From Amycolatopsis japonica (GTDB lineage Bacteria > Actinomycetota > Actinomycetes > Mycobacteriales > Pseudonocardiaceae): DNA of 64,000 nt. How positions within the stretch are numbered: position 1 is the stretch's first letter; each line of letters starts with the position of its first letter. The stretch is taken from contig NZ_CP008953.1 of NCBI RefSeq assembly GCF_000732925.1, forward strand, positions 8,177,001-8,241,000. Reading direction: 5' to 3'. Positions 16,941 through 24,112 of the stretch are shown here, piece by piece. The position numbers were made by a program, and so were the translations under genes. The notes below the pieces were generated by a model. The model did not search any database, was not told the DNA's origin, and was given only the letters and a program-made list of their open reading frames with translations.

Positions 16941-18191
16941 CTACGCGTCGATGATGGCGTGCAGCAGGGCGCGGGTTTCGGCGTCGGTGGAGTAGAGCAC
17001 GGTGCCCGCCGTGGCGCGAGTGAGCAGCACGCGGTAGGTGCGACGCACCCATAAGTCGACGTCGTCGGTGGTCGCGCCGTCGAGGGCGTCGTCGTGGGTA
17101 GCGGCGGGGTCGGTGATCCACCGGTCGTCGCGCCACAGGAGGTCGGGGCCGAGGATGACGCCGCCGTAGTCGTACTCGAAGCCTTGCGCGCTGTAGACGT
17201 TGCCGATCTGGCCGGCGCCCGCGGGATCGATCGCCCACAATGGCGAGGGCGGCAGCCCGTTGACCGAGCGCTGGCCCTTCACACTCCACGGGCGGCGCCA
17301 GTCGCCGATCACGATGTCCTCGACCAACGGATTTCCTGGACTCGCGTCGCTCCACGGCCAGCACAACCCGGCCGTGATCCGGGCGCTCGCCCCGACCTCG
17401 GTCTTCGGACGCAGCAACTGCTCCAGCTCGCCGGGGCTGTCGGCCACCCGCAGCTCGAACCGCGGCGCGGCGTCCTTGTCCCCGCTCCAGGAGGTCGGCG
17501 GGCTGAGTGGGTCGTCGAGGCCGAGTAGGCGACGGACCCAGCTGTCGTAGCGGACGTTGTGATGGCGGTGCTGGCTCGTCAGCTCGGCGATGTGCACGGT
17601 GGTGCCGCTGGCTCGGGCGGCTGTCGCGAGGTAGCCGCGGGTGCCGATTTGTCCGGGACGGATCGCCTGGTCCTCGTCGAGGAGGAACACCACGACACGG
17701 GCGGTCTCGAGCAGCTGTGCGGCCTGGGTGCGGTCGCTGCGGCGTGAGGCGGGGGTGTAGCGGGTGTTCGAGGTGGCACGCAGTTGGTGCGCGTCGTCGC
17801 ACACCAGCAGGTCCAGCCCGTCGGGCTCGGTGTCGGTGGCGGTGCCGAAGTACTGGAAGAGCTTCTGGGTGGCACGGGAGCCGTGTCCGGCGGTCTTGCG
17901 CAGCGCAGTGGTGAACGCCTGCGAGCCGGTGGCGTGGCGAGCCAGGTAGCCGGCGCGCACCGCCTCGCCGAGCAGAGTCAGCGCGAGGGCGCTCTTGCCT
18001 GTGCCCGCGGCGCCGGCGACCACCACGACGGCCCTCGGGCCGTCCTTGTCGGCGAGGCACCGTCGCACGTGGTCGAGGACGGTTTGCTGATCGTCGGACA
18101 GGGCGAACACGTCGACGTGGTTGAGTGAGCGGGCCGCGAGATCGAACAGCGTGGGCGCCGCGGGGCGCGAGGGGGATCCTGCGGTCGGCAT
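16941..18191 (-). CDS. DUF2075-type superfamily 1 helicase/ATPase
   Basis: 416 residues. Walker A is GAAGTGKS (60-67) followed by an SF1 layout: Walker B 'LLVCDDAHQL', 'VVFLLDEDQAIRPGQ' (motif III-like), 'NVYSAQGFEYDYGGVILG' (motif V-like) and 'RVLLTRATAGTVLY' (motif VI, UvrD_C_2-like). This is the DUF2075 / Schlafen-group-3-like helicase family. In other systems such proteins are found in defence and DNA-repair contexts. ATG 18191 is preceded by GAGGAGG about 12 bases upstream; GTG 18212 is possible but lacks its own site. It is the last gene of the long - strand accessory operon, 39 bases after the small gene before it. Confidence 0.85.
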   Translation of the reverse strand: MPTAGSPSRPAAPTLFDLAARSLNHVDVFALSDDQQTVLDHVRRCLADKDGPRAVVVVAGAAGTGKSALALTLLGEAVRAGYLARHATGSQAFTTALRKTAGHGSRATQKLFQYFGTATDTEPDGLDLLVCDDAHQLRATSNTRYTPASRRSDRTQAAQLLETARVVVFLLDEDQAIRPGQIGTRGYLATAARASGTTVHIAELTSQHRHHNVRYDSWVRRLLGLDDPLSPPTSWSGDKDAAPRFELRVADSPGELEQLLRPKTEVGASARITAGLCWPWSDASPGNPLVEDIVIGDWRRPWSVKGQRSVNGLPPSPLWAIDPAGAGQIGNVYSAQGFEYDYGGVILGPDLLWRDDRWITDPAATHDDALDGATTDDVDLWVRRTYRVLLTRATAGTVLYSTDAETRALLHAIIDA

Positions 18192-18230
18192 GATGAGTTC
18201 GGTCCTCCTCACTGGTGAGACGAACGTGCG

Positions 18231-18407
18231 TCAGGGTCTCAGGACGTCGGCCCACACCTCCACCGGATCCGTCACCTGCTCTGGCGACGGTGTCGCGGCC
18301 GGGCGCACCCTACCCTCGGATTTCTCCGAGACGGGATCTGGTGCTCGCCCAGCGAGCGAGGTCGGGGGTGCGCCGGGCGAGCCCGCGGCGGTGCAGAGTG
18401 TGGTCAT
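18231..18407 (-). CDS. Small coupled ORF, 58 aa
   Basis: Not recognised. It begins MTTLCTAAGSPG and ends 'DPVEVWADVLRP'. Evidence that it is real is its ATGA overlap with the stop of the preceding gene, the same coupling seen throughout this operon, and its position filling an otherwise unexplained gap before the helicase. The middle is low complexity (Pro/Ser/Glu). It could still be chance in high-GC DNA. Confidence 0.45.
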   Translation of the reverse strand: MTTLCTAAGSPGAPPTSLAGRAPDPVSEKSEGRVRPAATPSPEQVTDPVEVWADVLRP

Positions 18408-18736
18408 CGCGGTTCTGCTTCGACGGTCGTTATCTGGTGGCCGGGACGAATCCAGCGGTGAGTGTCCGGGTCCCAGGTGGCGGTGGTCATCAAGCGGTTG
18501 AGGTCGGGGAGCCCTTCCCCGTATGTCCAGCCGAACTCGAAGCATTCGGCCGCGCCGGGCCATCGCCCGGACCAGGTGTCTTTCGGGCATGGGCATGCTT
18601 CGTCGTGGCCTGTGCGCTGCAGCCCGGTGGCCAGACAGCGGGCCACGTCGCACCACTCGTGGTGAACATGGCCGATCTCGGCGTGGCAGTCCGGGCATGA
18701 CGGCTCCAGCGACGGGGTCGTGGGCTGGGTGCTCAT
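18404..18736 (-). CDS. Small Cys/His-rich protein, putative zinc ribbon
   Basis: 110 residues. The N-terminal half has CPDCH, then HVHHEWCDVARC and CPCP, a likely zinc-binding arrangement; the C-terminal half has 'WPGAAECFEFGW', 'DLNRL' and 'WDPDTHRWI'. This combination recurs in many actinobacterial phage and mobile-element proteins of unknown job, which I recognise by pattern only. GGAGG precedes ATG 18736. The gene overlaps its upstream neighbour by four bases (ATGA) and its own stop overlaps the next small ORF in the same way. Confidence 0.75.
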   Translation of the reverse strand: MSTQPTTPSLEPSCPDCHAEIGHVHHEWCDVARCLATGLQRTGHDEACPCPKDTWSGRWPGAAECFEFGWTYGEGLPDLNRLMTTATWDPDTHRWIRPGHQITTVEAEPR

Positions 18737-19086
18737 GCCGACCTCCTGGTCGCGTTGTGCTGGCTTTCGAAGTACTCGTTCCACTCCTGTGTTTCGCCGC
18801 TCACGTAGGTGTCATGCAGGCGCACATCGGGGTTCGCGAGCAGGTGACGGTGCGCGAAGACCACTCCGGCTCCGGAGGTGATGGCCTCGGCGAGCCGAAG
18901 ATGCAGATGCGCCCAATCGAGGCAGCGCCGGTATTCACCCTGGTCTACGGCGCGGCTGCTCAACGTCGGGTAGATCGCGCGGGCCCGGGAGAAGAGGGCC
19001 TCGGCGGCGGCGCAGTGCTCGGCGGCGCTGCGCGGCTCCCCCGCCTCCGTGGAGGCGGAGTCGACAGGTGCGGTGTCCGGTGACAT
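18733..19086 (-). CDS. Hypothetical helical protein, 117 aa
   Basis: Small soluble protein, mostly helical by composition ('HCAAAEALFSRARAIYP', 'CLDWAHLHLRLAEAITSGAG'). No family recognised. GAAGGAGA lies upstream of ATG 19086 and the stop overlaps the next start by ATGA. The frame is open far upstream, but that part reads as the antisense of the neighbouring DFYLG gene, so it is excluded. Confidence 0.62.
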   Translation of the reverse strand: MSPDTAPVDSASTEAGEPRSAAEHCAAAEALFSRARAIYPTLSSRAVDQGEYRRCLDWAHLHLRLAEAITSGAGVVFAHRHLLANPDVRLHDTYVSGETQEWNEYFESQHNATRRSA

Positions 19087-19126
19087 GGTGTCTTCTCCTT
19101 CAGGTTGTGGGTCTGGGAGGCGGAGG

Positions 19127-19939
19127 TCAGTAGGTGGTGAGCACCGCGCGGGCGCGGGGGTCGTCCAGCACCGGGTGCGAGGTGTGGCGCTCGTCGGTGG
19201 CGATGCCGACCCGTACGCCGAAGCGGGGCGGCCCGCCGGACGGGTCGGTCCATCCGTAGAGGGCGGGCAGCATTGACAGGGCGTGCGCGACGGTGTCGGC
19301 GGCGGGGTCGCCGTCGCGGTAGCCGAAGACCTCGAATGCCAGCTCCACGTCCGTCTCGTCGGCAGTGAGGGTGTAGCGCAGGTGCGGCGGCAGCTGTGCC
19401 CGGAGGTCGGTGAGGGCGGTGGGTTCGCCCGGGCCGGGCGGTCCGGTGACATCGGCGAGGATCCGCAGCCCGAGCTGGGGCAGGTCGTGGCGGTACGTGT
19501 CGCCCAGCAGTGGGCCGTAGCGGCGGGCCGTGGTGTCGGCAGCGTCGATCCCGGTGTAGCAGCAGCTGTCGCGCATGTGCGGGAATTCCAGTGGTGTCTC
19601 GTCGGGCCCGGGTGGGATGTACTCGTCGGCGCGCAGCGACCACCGGTCACCTCGTCGCGCGGTCCACACCGCGTCGGTGTCGAAGGCATACACGTAGTCG
19701 GTGCCGTGGCTGGTGGGCCAGGGCCACGGCCACTCACGGTTTCCAAACGTCACCTCGCCGGCCTCCTGAATCTCGGCGGTGCGCAGGAAGAGGGCGACGA
19801 GGGTGATGAACCCTCCCGCGGACCGGGCTCGCGTGATCTCGTCGAGCCAGCGGCCGTTGCGGGTGCCGAGGCGAACGGATCCGAGCCAGTCGGCGTCCGG
19901 GCCGCGCCCGAGGTAGAAGTCGTGCGTCGTGCTGCTCAT
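19127..19939 (-). CDS. DFYLG/WPWPW family protein, long form (270 aa)
   Basis: First of four related proteins here. N-terminal signature DFYLGRGPDADWLGSV, central 'EWPWPWPTSHGTDYVYAFD' followed by AVWTARRGDRW. Compared with the paralogue just upstream it has an extra C-terminal domain of about 100 residues ('LRYTLTADETDVELAFEVFGY...'). No catalytic motif or membrane segment is visible. The conserved Trp/Pro block followed by a Trp-containing hairpin suggests a fixed small fold. I know the N-terminal signature from other actinobacterial mobile elements but no function. ATG overlaps the stop of the upstream gene by ATGA. Confidence 0.72.
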   Translation of the reverse strand: MSSTTHDFYLGRGPDADWLGSVRLGTRNGRWLDEITRARSAGGFITLVALFLRTAEIQEAGEVTFGNREWPWPWPTSHGTDYVYAFDTDAVWTARRGDRWSLRADEYIPPGPDETPLEFPHMRDSCCYTGIDAADTTARRYGPLLGDTYRHDLPQLGLRILADVTGPPGPGEPTALTDLRAQLPPHLRYTLTADETDVELAFEVFGYRDGDPAADTVAHALSMLPALYGWTDPSGGPPRFGVRVGIATDERHTSHPVLDDPRARAVLTTY

Positions 19940-20424
19940 CGGGCGTCACCGCCGATGATGGGCATGTCGGCGGGTTTCTCCCGCATCAGCGGCATCGGCA
20001 CCGACGGTGGCGCTGCCGGATCACGCAGCCACGCGTACAAATCGGGCGGCCCGAGCGGGTCGTCCCCCTCGGGAAACCACGGGTTACTCGGGTCGATACG
20101 GTGCCAGCGGACACCACCGCCCACCGTGGCGAACACCGCGCCGTCGCCGGGGTCGAAGGTGATGATCCAGGTGCTGTTGTGGCTGGAATACCACGGCCAC
20201 GGCCAGCCGCCCTCGCGCCGATACGCGCGGCCGAGACGTTCCTCCTCCCACACATCGAAAGCGTCGGCCACGGCGGCGCGGAAGATGGCCTCGGTCGTCG
20301 CGGTCACCGCCAGCCGCACAGGTGGGACAGCGAGGAAGTTCTCGGGATAGCACTCCCCGTGCAGGGAGCCGATCCATTCCGCGTCCTCGCCGCGTCCGAG
20401 ATAGAAGTCGGTGTTGCTCGACAT
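19936..20424 (-). CDS. DFYLG/WPWPW family protein, short form (162 aa)
   Basis: Carries the complete family core: NTDFYLGRGEDAEWIGSL at the N-terminus, 'VTATTEAIFRAAVADAF' in the middle, 'GGWPWPWYSSHNSTWIITFD', 'GGGVRWHRIDPSNPWF', then 'PDLYAWLRDPAAPPSVPMP'. It is the best reference for reading the frameshifted paralogue at 21179-21654, with which it shares nearly every block. ATG 20424 has GGGGGA upstream; an ATG at 20451 gives nine extra residues but no site. Cytosolic, function unknown. Confidence 0.75.
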   Translation of the reverse strand: MSSNTDFYLGRGEDAEWIGSLHGECYPENFLAVPPVRLAVTATTEAIFRAAVADAFDVWEEERLGRAYRREGGWPWPWYSSHNSTWIITFDPGDGAVFATVGGGVRWHRIDPSNPWFPEGDDPLGPPDLYAWLRDPAAPPSVPMPLMREKPADMPIIGGDAR

Positions 20425-20437
20425 CGCCAGGTCCCCC

Positions 20438-20653
20438 TTATCGTGACGCATGGGGGTTCGGGGTCACGGGTGCCGGGACACAGGCGTACGGATCGGGCGG
20501 CGGATATGGTGGAGCGTCGCCGTCGTGGGTGGCGTCCTGGTCGTGTTCGGTGGCGCGGCCGAGGATGTAAGCGAGCACGATCACCGGGGTCCACGGGCCG
20601 GGCAACATCACAGCCAGCACTGTCCACATAAGACGCTTCTTCGTGTCACGCAT
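20438..20653 (-). CDS. Small membrane protein, 71 aa
   Basis: A basic start (MRDTKKRLMW) leads into one membrane helix (TVLAVMLPGPWTPVIVLAYIL), followed by a Pro/Asp-rich tail exposed to solvent. No family recognised. GAAAGGG lies upstream of ATG 20653. It is in the same orientation and rhythm as its neighbours, between two DFYLG-region genes. Function unknown. Confidence 0.58.
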   Translation of the reverse strand: MRDTKKRLMWTVLAVMLPGPWTPVIVLAYILGRATEHDQDATHDGDAPPYPPPDPYACVPAPVTPNPHASR

Positions 20654-20691
20654 GATGTGTCGCCCTTTCTGTAGTTCGGAAAATGGGTTGG

Positions 20692-21135
20692 TCAGCTGAA
20701 GGTGGGAATCGCGCCCAGCGTGCCGACGACCTCGGCCACGACGGCGGGCACGTCCATCACCGCGAATACGGCGTAGCCGCCGAGTTCGGTGTTGGCGGTG
20801 GCCCCGACCCGGCCGCCCAGCACCGCCTCGCAACGGCCGCTAGCCCACTGCTCGAACGAGACCTCCGCCTCGGTGAGCATCCGCCACGCGTCCGGGCAAT
20901 ACAGGCGCAGTACCTCGGGCCACGCGCGCTCGGGCACGTCGAGCTCGCCGCAATACAGCGCGGACACCACCGCGACAGTCGACGCGCGACCGGAGAGGAT
21001 GTAACCCCAGTTCGGGTCGAATCGCTCGACCGGGCGGTACCGCCTATCCCGTCCGGTCAGGGCGGGCAGGATCTCGCCCGCTCCGGGCTCGGCGTGACGG
21101 TAGAGGTCGTGGGGAATAGGCAGGAACGTAGTCAT
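20692..21135 (-). CDS. Hypothetical protein, 147 aa
   Basis: Soluble protein, unrecognised. Features are 'LPIPHDLYRHAEPGAGE', 'RASTVAVVSALYCGELDVPERAW' and a C-terminal 'YAVFAVMDVPAVVAEVVGTLG'. AAAGGAC precedes ATG 21135. Composition and codon use match the neighbours. It is encoded between the small membrane protein and the broken DFYLG paralogue, in the same operon. Confidence 0.58.
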   Translation of the reverse strand: MTTFLPIPHDLYRHAEPGAGEILPALTGRDRRYRPVERFDPNWGYILSGRASTVAVVSALYCGELDVPERAWPEVLRLYCPDAWRMLTEAEVSFEQWASGRCEAVLGGRVGATANTELGGYAVFAVMDVPAVVAEVVGTLGAIPTFS

Positions 21136-21178
21136 CGTTGGTCTGTCCTTTCTGGACTCTGAGGTCGTGAGATTTGCG

Positions 21179-21654
21179 TCAGAGCAAGTGCGAGTAGTCG
21201 GTGGCGGGTGTATCGGGCGGGCGGTGCACCGGGAGCGGGACCGCTGGTGCCGCGCGGGGGTCGCGTAGCCACGCCGCGAAGTCCGGCGGTCCGCACCGCA
21301 GCGGCGGGCGCGGGTCGTCGGGGTCGAGGCGGTGCCAGCGGTCGCCACCACCCGCCGCCATGTGCGCGGCACCATCGAAGTGGGTGAGGATCCAGTCGTT
21401 GCTGTGGCTGGATTCCCAGTCCCATGGCCACCCGTTCCGGGGTTCGTGTGCGGCGCCGAGTCCCCCGACCGCCCACATCAGCAGCAGGTCCTTCACCGCC
21501 GTCCGGTAGGCCGACGGCTCCCGCGCGGTCAGTATGGCGCGGCCGGGGGACAGGACAGCTTGAGGAGGTTGTCGGGGTGGCAGGCGAACTGCAGCGAACC
21601 CAGCCAGTGCGCTGTCGGTCCGGTGTCGAGGTAGAAGTCGGTGCGCGTGACCAT
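21179..21654 (-). pseudogene. Frameshifted DFYLG/WPWPW family gene
   Basis: Two frames together make one family member. From ATG 21654 (GAGAGGA upstream) the protein reads RTDFYLDTGPTAHWLGSL and stops at 21529. The rest, to 21179, lies in another frame: 'ILTAREPSAYRTAVKDLLLMW', 'NGWPWDWESSHSNDWILTHFD', 'GGGDRWHRLDPDDP' and 'PDFAAWLRDPRAAPAVPLP'. Adding one base in the G5 run at 21545-21549 (C5 on the coding strand) joins them as ...SCPPGRAILTAREP..., aligning with VPPVRLAVTATTEA of the intact paralogue. A real one-base deletion, slippage-based switching or a sequencing error are all possible. Confidence 0.82.
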
Positions 21655-21686
21655 CACGAGGTCCTCTCCTGGGTGGGCTTGCTGGG

Positions 21687-22604
21687 TCAGAGGTCCTCGC
21701 GGACGGGGCATCCAGGTGTGTGGCCGACGCCGAAGGTCAGTCCGGGCGGGCACGGCACCGAGGTGCCCGTGGCCCGTGCGTCGAGGTAGCGGCCCAGCGC
21801 GGCAGGGTCGTTGGCCGCGAGCAGCGGCACCTCGCCATCGCACTCCGGGCACGGCCCGAGGACACGCAGGTCGTCCACTTCGCCGTTGTAACAGGTCAAC
21901 CGGTACTCGGTGCCGCCGTCGGCGATGGTCACCAGAAACCAGTGCCACCCGCCGTGCTGACGGTCGGGGTCATCGGTCACCGTCACCGCCGTCCTCGCCA
22001 CACCGAACTCCTCGGCCACGTCACGCCCCAAGGCGCGGCGGAGGGCGGCACGCTTGAGGTAGGCGGGATCACGGCCGACGTCAGAACCCGGGTCTTGTCG
22101 GCGGGCCCGGTCGAAGGCCTCGCGAGCGCGCCCGGCAAGCGTGGTACCTCGGCAAGCCGGAGGCCTCTCGCTGTGAAGAGTGATGCTGTGCCAGTCATTC
22201 TCGACGTTGTCGATGCCGCGAACAACGTCGGGCAGGTACAACACTCGACGGCCGTCGAAGGTGTATGCGCCGCCCACGTGGAGGTCCTTGCGCCGCCACG
22301 TCTTCCACGTCGCGAGGTCGTGATTGCAGCCGGACACCGCTGGCCCGAAACCGCACATCGACCACGCCTCAGCCAGGGTGTCCAGCGCGGCATAGAAGTC
22401 GGTCTCGGTGGCAGCGGTCAGGAATCGCCGTCCGACAGGCAGCAAGGCGACGGTCGCGGGATCTGGTGTCCCGTCCGGGTATGCGGATTCCAGGTAGCCG
22501 ACGTACTGGGTCCCTGGGCCCGTGCCGAGGAAGACCTCAACGCGGGAGACCTTGTGACTATTGCGGGGGCGCAGGCCTGTGAGGGTGGCGTTGATCGTGG
22601 TCAT
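21687..22604 (-). CDS. DFYLG-related fusion protein, 305 aa
   Basis: The N-terminal about 150 residues are a divergent member of the same family: 'VEVFLGTGPGTQYVGYLES', 'LLPVGRRFLTAATETDFYAALDTLAEAW', and 'GAYTFDGRRVLYL' where the WPWPW block is lost. The C-terminal half is different: 'RAALRRALGRDVAEEFGVARTAVTVTDDPDRQHGGWHWF' then 'LGPCPECDGEVPLL' and a final 'GHTPGCP', which look like a zinc-binding unit also seen in the gene at 23239-23790. ATG 22604 has GGAG six bases upstream and overlaps the previous stop (ATGA). Function unknown. Confidence 0.68.
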   Translation of the reverse strand: MTTINATLTGLRPRNSHKVSRVEVFLGTGPGTQYVGYLESAYPDGTPDPATVALLPVGRRFLTAATETDFYAALDTLAEAWSMCGFGPAVSGCNHDLATWKTWRRKDLHVGGAYTFDGRRVLYLPDVVRGIDNVENDWHSITLHSERPPACRGTTLAGRAREAFDRARRQDPGSDVGRDPAYLKRAALRRALGRDVAEEFGVARTAVTVTDDPDRQHGGWHWFLVTIADGGTEYRLTCYNGEVDDLRVLGPCPECDGEVPLLAANDPAALGRYLDARATGTSVPCPPGLTFGVGHTPGCPVREDL

Positions 22605-23242
22605 GTCGTCTCCTGGGTTTCCGTCGATGTGGATGGTGTGGTGGTGTCGGTACGGAGTGCCTGTGCGAGCGCGGGAATGCGGGCGAGCGCGTCGTCGACC
22701 GACATGGTCAGCGTGATGCTCATGCGGTCGCCCCTCAGGCAGTAGATGCGGGCGGGCTCGGGTGCCTGCGGAAACGCGCTTTCCAACTGGTCGGCGATCT
22801 CGCACTGAGCTTTGTATTGGCGCGTTTGGGCTTGGATGCGTTCGCGTCGGGCGGTCTGGGCGCGGTCGAGCCACTGGTGGAAGGCCGGGATCAGTCGCTG
22901 GTGGATGTGTGTCGCGACCTCGGCGGCCGGGGCACCGACAGCGAACCTGACAACAGGGAATGGGTCTCGGCGGTGCCAAAGGAAGACATCGTCAAGTTCT
23001 CGCGGGAGGTCCCCGGGAACGAGCTGGTAACACCACGCGCCCGGCCCTGGTACCGGTTGGAACCCGACACTGACTCCGGTGGCCAAGCACACGACGTCGG
23101 CGACCTGGTCTCGGTTTCGGCCACGGCCAACCGTCCACTTGCCCGGTAGCGCGGTCGCGACGTCGGTCGCAGCAAGAGCCACCCGATCTTCTTTGCTGAT
23201 GCGTGCGGGTTTGTCAGCGGTCTCGACGGCTGTCGTTGTCAT
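22601..23242 (-). CDS. Hypothetical protein, 213 aa
   Basis: Unrecognised soluble protein. N-terminal half: 'RISKEDRVALAATDVATALPGKWTVGRGRNRDQV' and 'GPGAWCYQLVPGDLPREL'; C-terminal half a helical segment rich in Arg/Gln ('FHQWLDRAQTARRERIQAQTRQYKAQ') that could form a coiled coil. AAAGGAG lies eight bases before ATG 23242. Both ends overlap neighbours through ATGA, so it is translationally coupled on both sides. Confidence 0.6.
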   Translation of the reverse strand: MTTTAVETADKPARISKEDRVALAATDVATALPGKWTVGRGRNRDQVADVVCLATGVSVGFQPVPGPGAWCYQLVPGDLPRELDDVFLWHRRDPFPVVRFAVGAPAAEVATHIHQRLIPAFHQWLDRAQTARRERIQAQTRQYKAQCEIADQLESAFPQAPEPARIYCLRGDRMSITLTMSVDDALARIPALAQALRTDTTTPSTSTETQETT

Positions 23243-23790
23243 GACAGGGGCTCCTTTCGGTGTCCCGCGCGGAGTTCCGACGCGTTCGCGGAGTAGAGGC
23301 AGTGCGGGTGATGGGCGGGGTCGCCTTGGAATTCGAAGGGTGCGGTGTCGAAGAAGTGCTCCTCGGACTCGGTGTCGAGGTGGGCGCCGAGGTCGGCGAG
23401 GCCGGCGACTCGCGCGATGGGGACCCGCGGTGCCCCGCAGTCCGGGCACGGGCCGAGCAGCAGCCAGGACCACATCACGAACCCGGACAGGTCGGGGATG
23501 AAGTACCAGCGGCGGCCGTCGTTGGTGACCTCGATCAAATCTCCCGGGGCGAGGGTGGCCCCGGTGCCGCAGTGGCGGTCCGGGTCGTCACGCACGAGCA
23601 CGGTGTCGGCACCGACGCCGAGCGCGGCCGCGATATGGCTTGTGGTGATCGCGCGGCGATTCCACGAGGACTGGGCACCGTGACGATCGGCGAACGCGCG
23701 CGGCGCGATGGCGCGGTGAAGGCGGGCGACGGTGATCGCGCGGTCGGCCAGCGAGGCAGGTGTCCTGCTGGGTGTTTCGTCGGTGGTCAT
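23239..23790 (-). CDS. Hypothetical protein with CPDCG zinc site, 183 aa
   Basis: Contains 'SHIAAALGVGADTVLVRDDPDRHCGTGATLAPGDLIEVTNDGRRWYFIPD' type strands followed by 'LLGPCPDCGAPRVPI', and ends with a His-rich 'DPAHHPHCLYSANASELRAGH'. The block 'V..DDPDR...W.F...LGPCP.C' also occurs in the C-terminal half of the 305-residue gene, so the two share a domain. The most likely start is ATG 23790, overlapping the upstream stop by one base (TGATG). Probable zinc-binding accessory protein; function unknown. Confidence 0.62.
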   Translation of the reverse strand: MTTDETPSRTPASLADRAITVARLHRAIAPRAFADRHGAQSSWNRRAITTSHIAAALGVGADTVLVRDDPDRHCGTGATLAPGDLIEVTNDGRRWYFIPDLSGFVMWSWLLLGPCPDCGAPRVPIARVAGLADLGAHLDTESEEHFFDTAPFEFQGDPAHHPHCLYSANASELRAGHRKEPLS

Positions 23791-24020
23791 CACGACCACC
23801 CCAACGCGTCGGTGACGGGCGCGGGCACGTATCCGACCTGGTCACTCGCGCCGAGCCACACCACGGGCTGATCGGCGCGATCCGGGGTGCACACGACGCG
23901 CGCGAGCAGGTTTTCCAGGGGGTAGGCGGGTTGTGTCGCGAGCCGTACGGGGGCGGCGGGGTCGTAGTGGTCGAGGGCGGCGATCAGCTCGCCGACGGTG
24001 GCGATGGTGGTGTCGGTCAT
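23790..24020 (-). CDS. Small conserved mobile-element protein, 76 aa
   Basis: Short acidic protein: 'TVGELIAALDHYDPAAPVRLATQPAYPLENLLARVV', ending 'DQVGYVPAPVTDALGW'. I recognise this pattern (GELI...DP..PVRLA.QP..P.E) from small proteins of actinobacterial plasmids and phages, without a function. Size and order fit the coupled operon; GGAG lies about 11 bases before ATG 24020. A GC-rich hairpin separates it from the VWA gene upstream. Confidence 0.65.
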   Translation of the reverse strand: MTDTTIATVGELIAALDHYDPAAPVRLATQPAYPLENLLARVVCTPDRADQPVVWLGASDQVGYVPAPVTDALGWS

Positions 24021-24054
24021 CGGTGGTCATCTCCAGTTCGCGGGTGGTTGTGGG

Positions 24055-24100
24055 CCCGGGCGGGGCGGGCATGAGGGGGAGGGTGTCCGCCCCGCCCGGG
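24055..24100 (-). terminator. 14-bp GC hairpin inside the operon
   Basis: CCCGGGCGGGGCGG (24055-24068) pairs perfectly with 24087-24100 across an 18-base loop. It sits between the VWA gene stop and the next start with no U-run, so it could protect or attenuate the downstream half of the message and set an expression ratio for MoxR/VWA versus the small genes. Confidence 0.6.
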
Positions 24101-24112
24101 GTCTGTGGGTGG

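Noticed and set aside
16753..18255. - strand open frame of 500 codons overlapping the helicase
   Set aside because: Another frame of the same strand encodes all SF1 motifs; this one is Arg/Pro-rich and has no domain.
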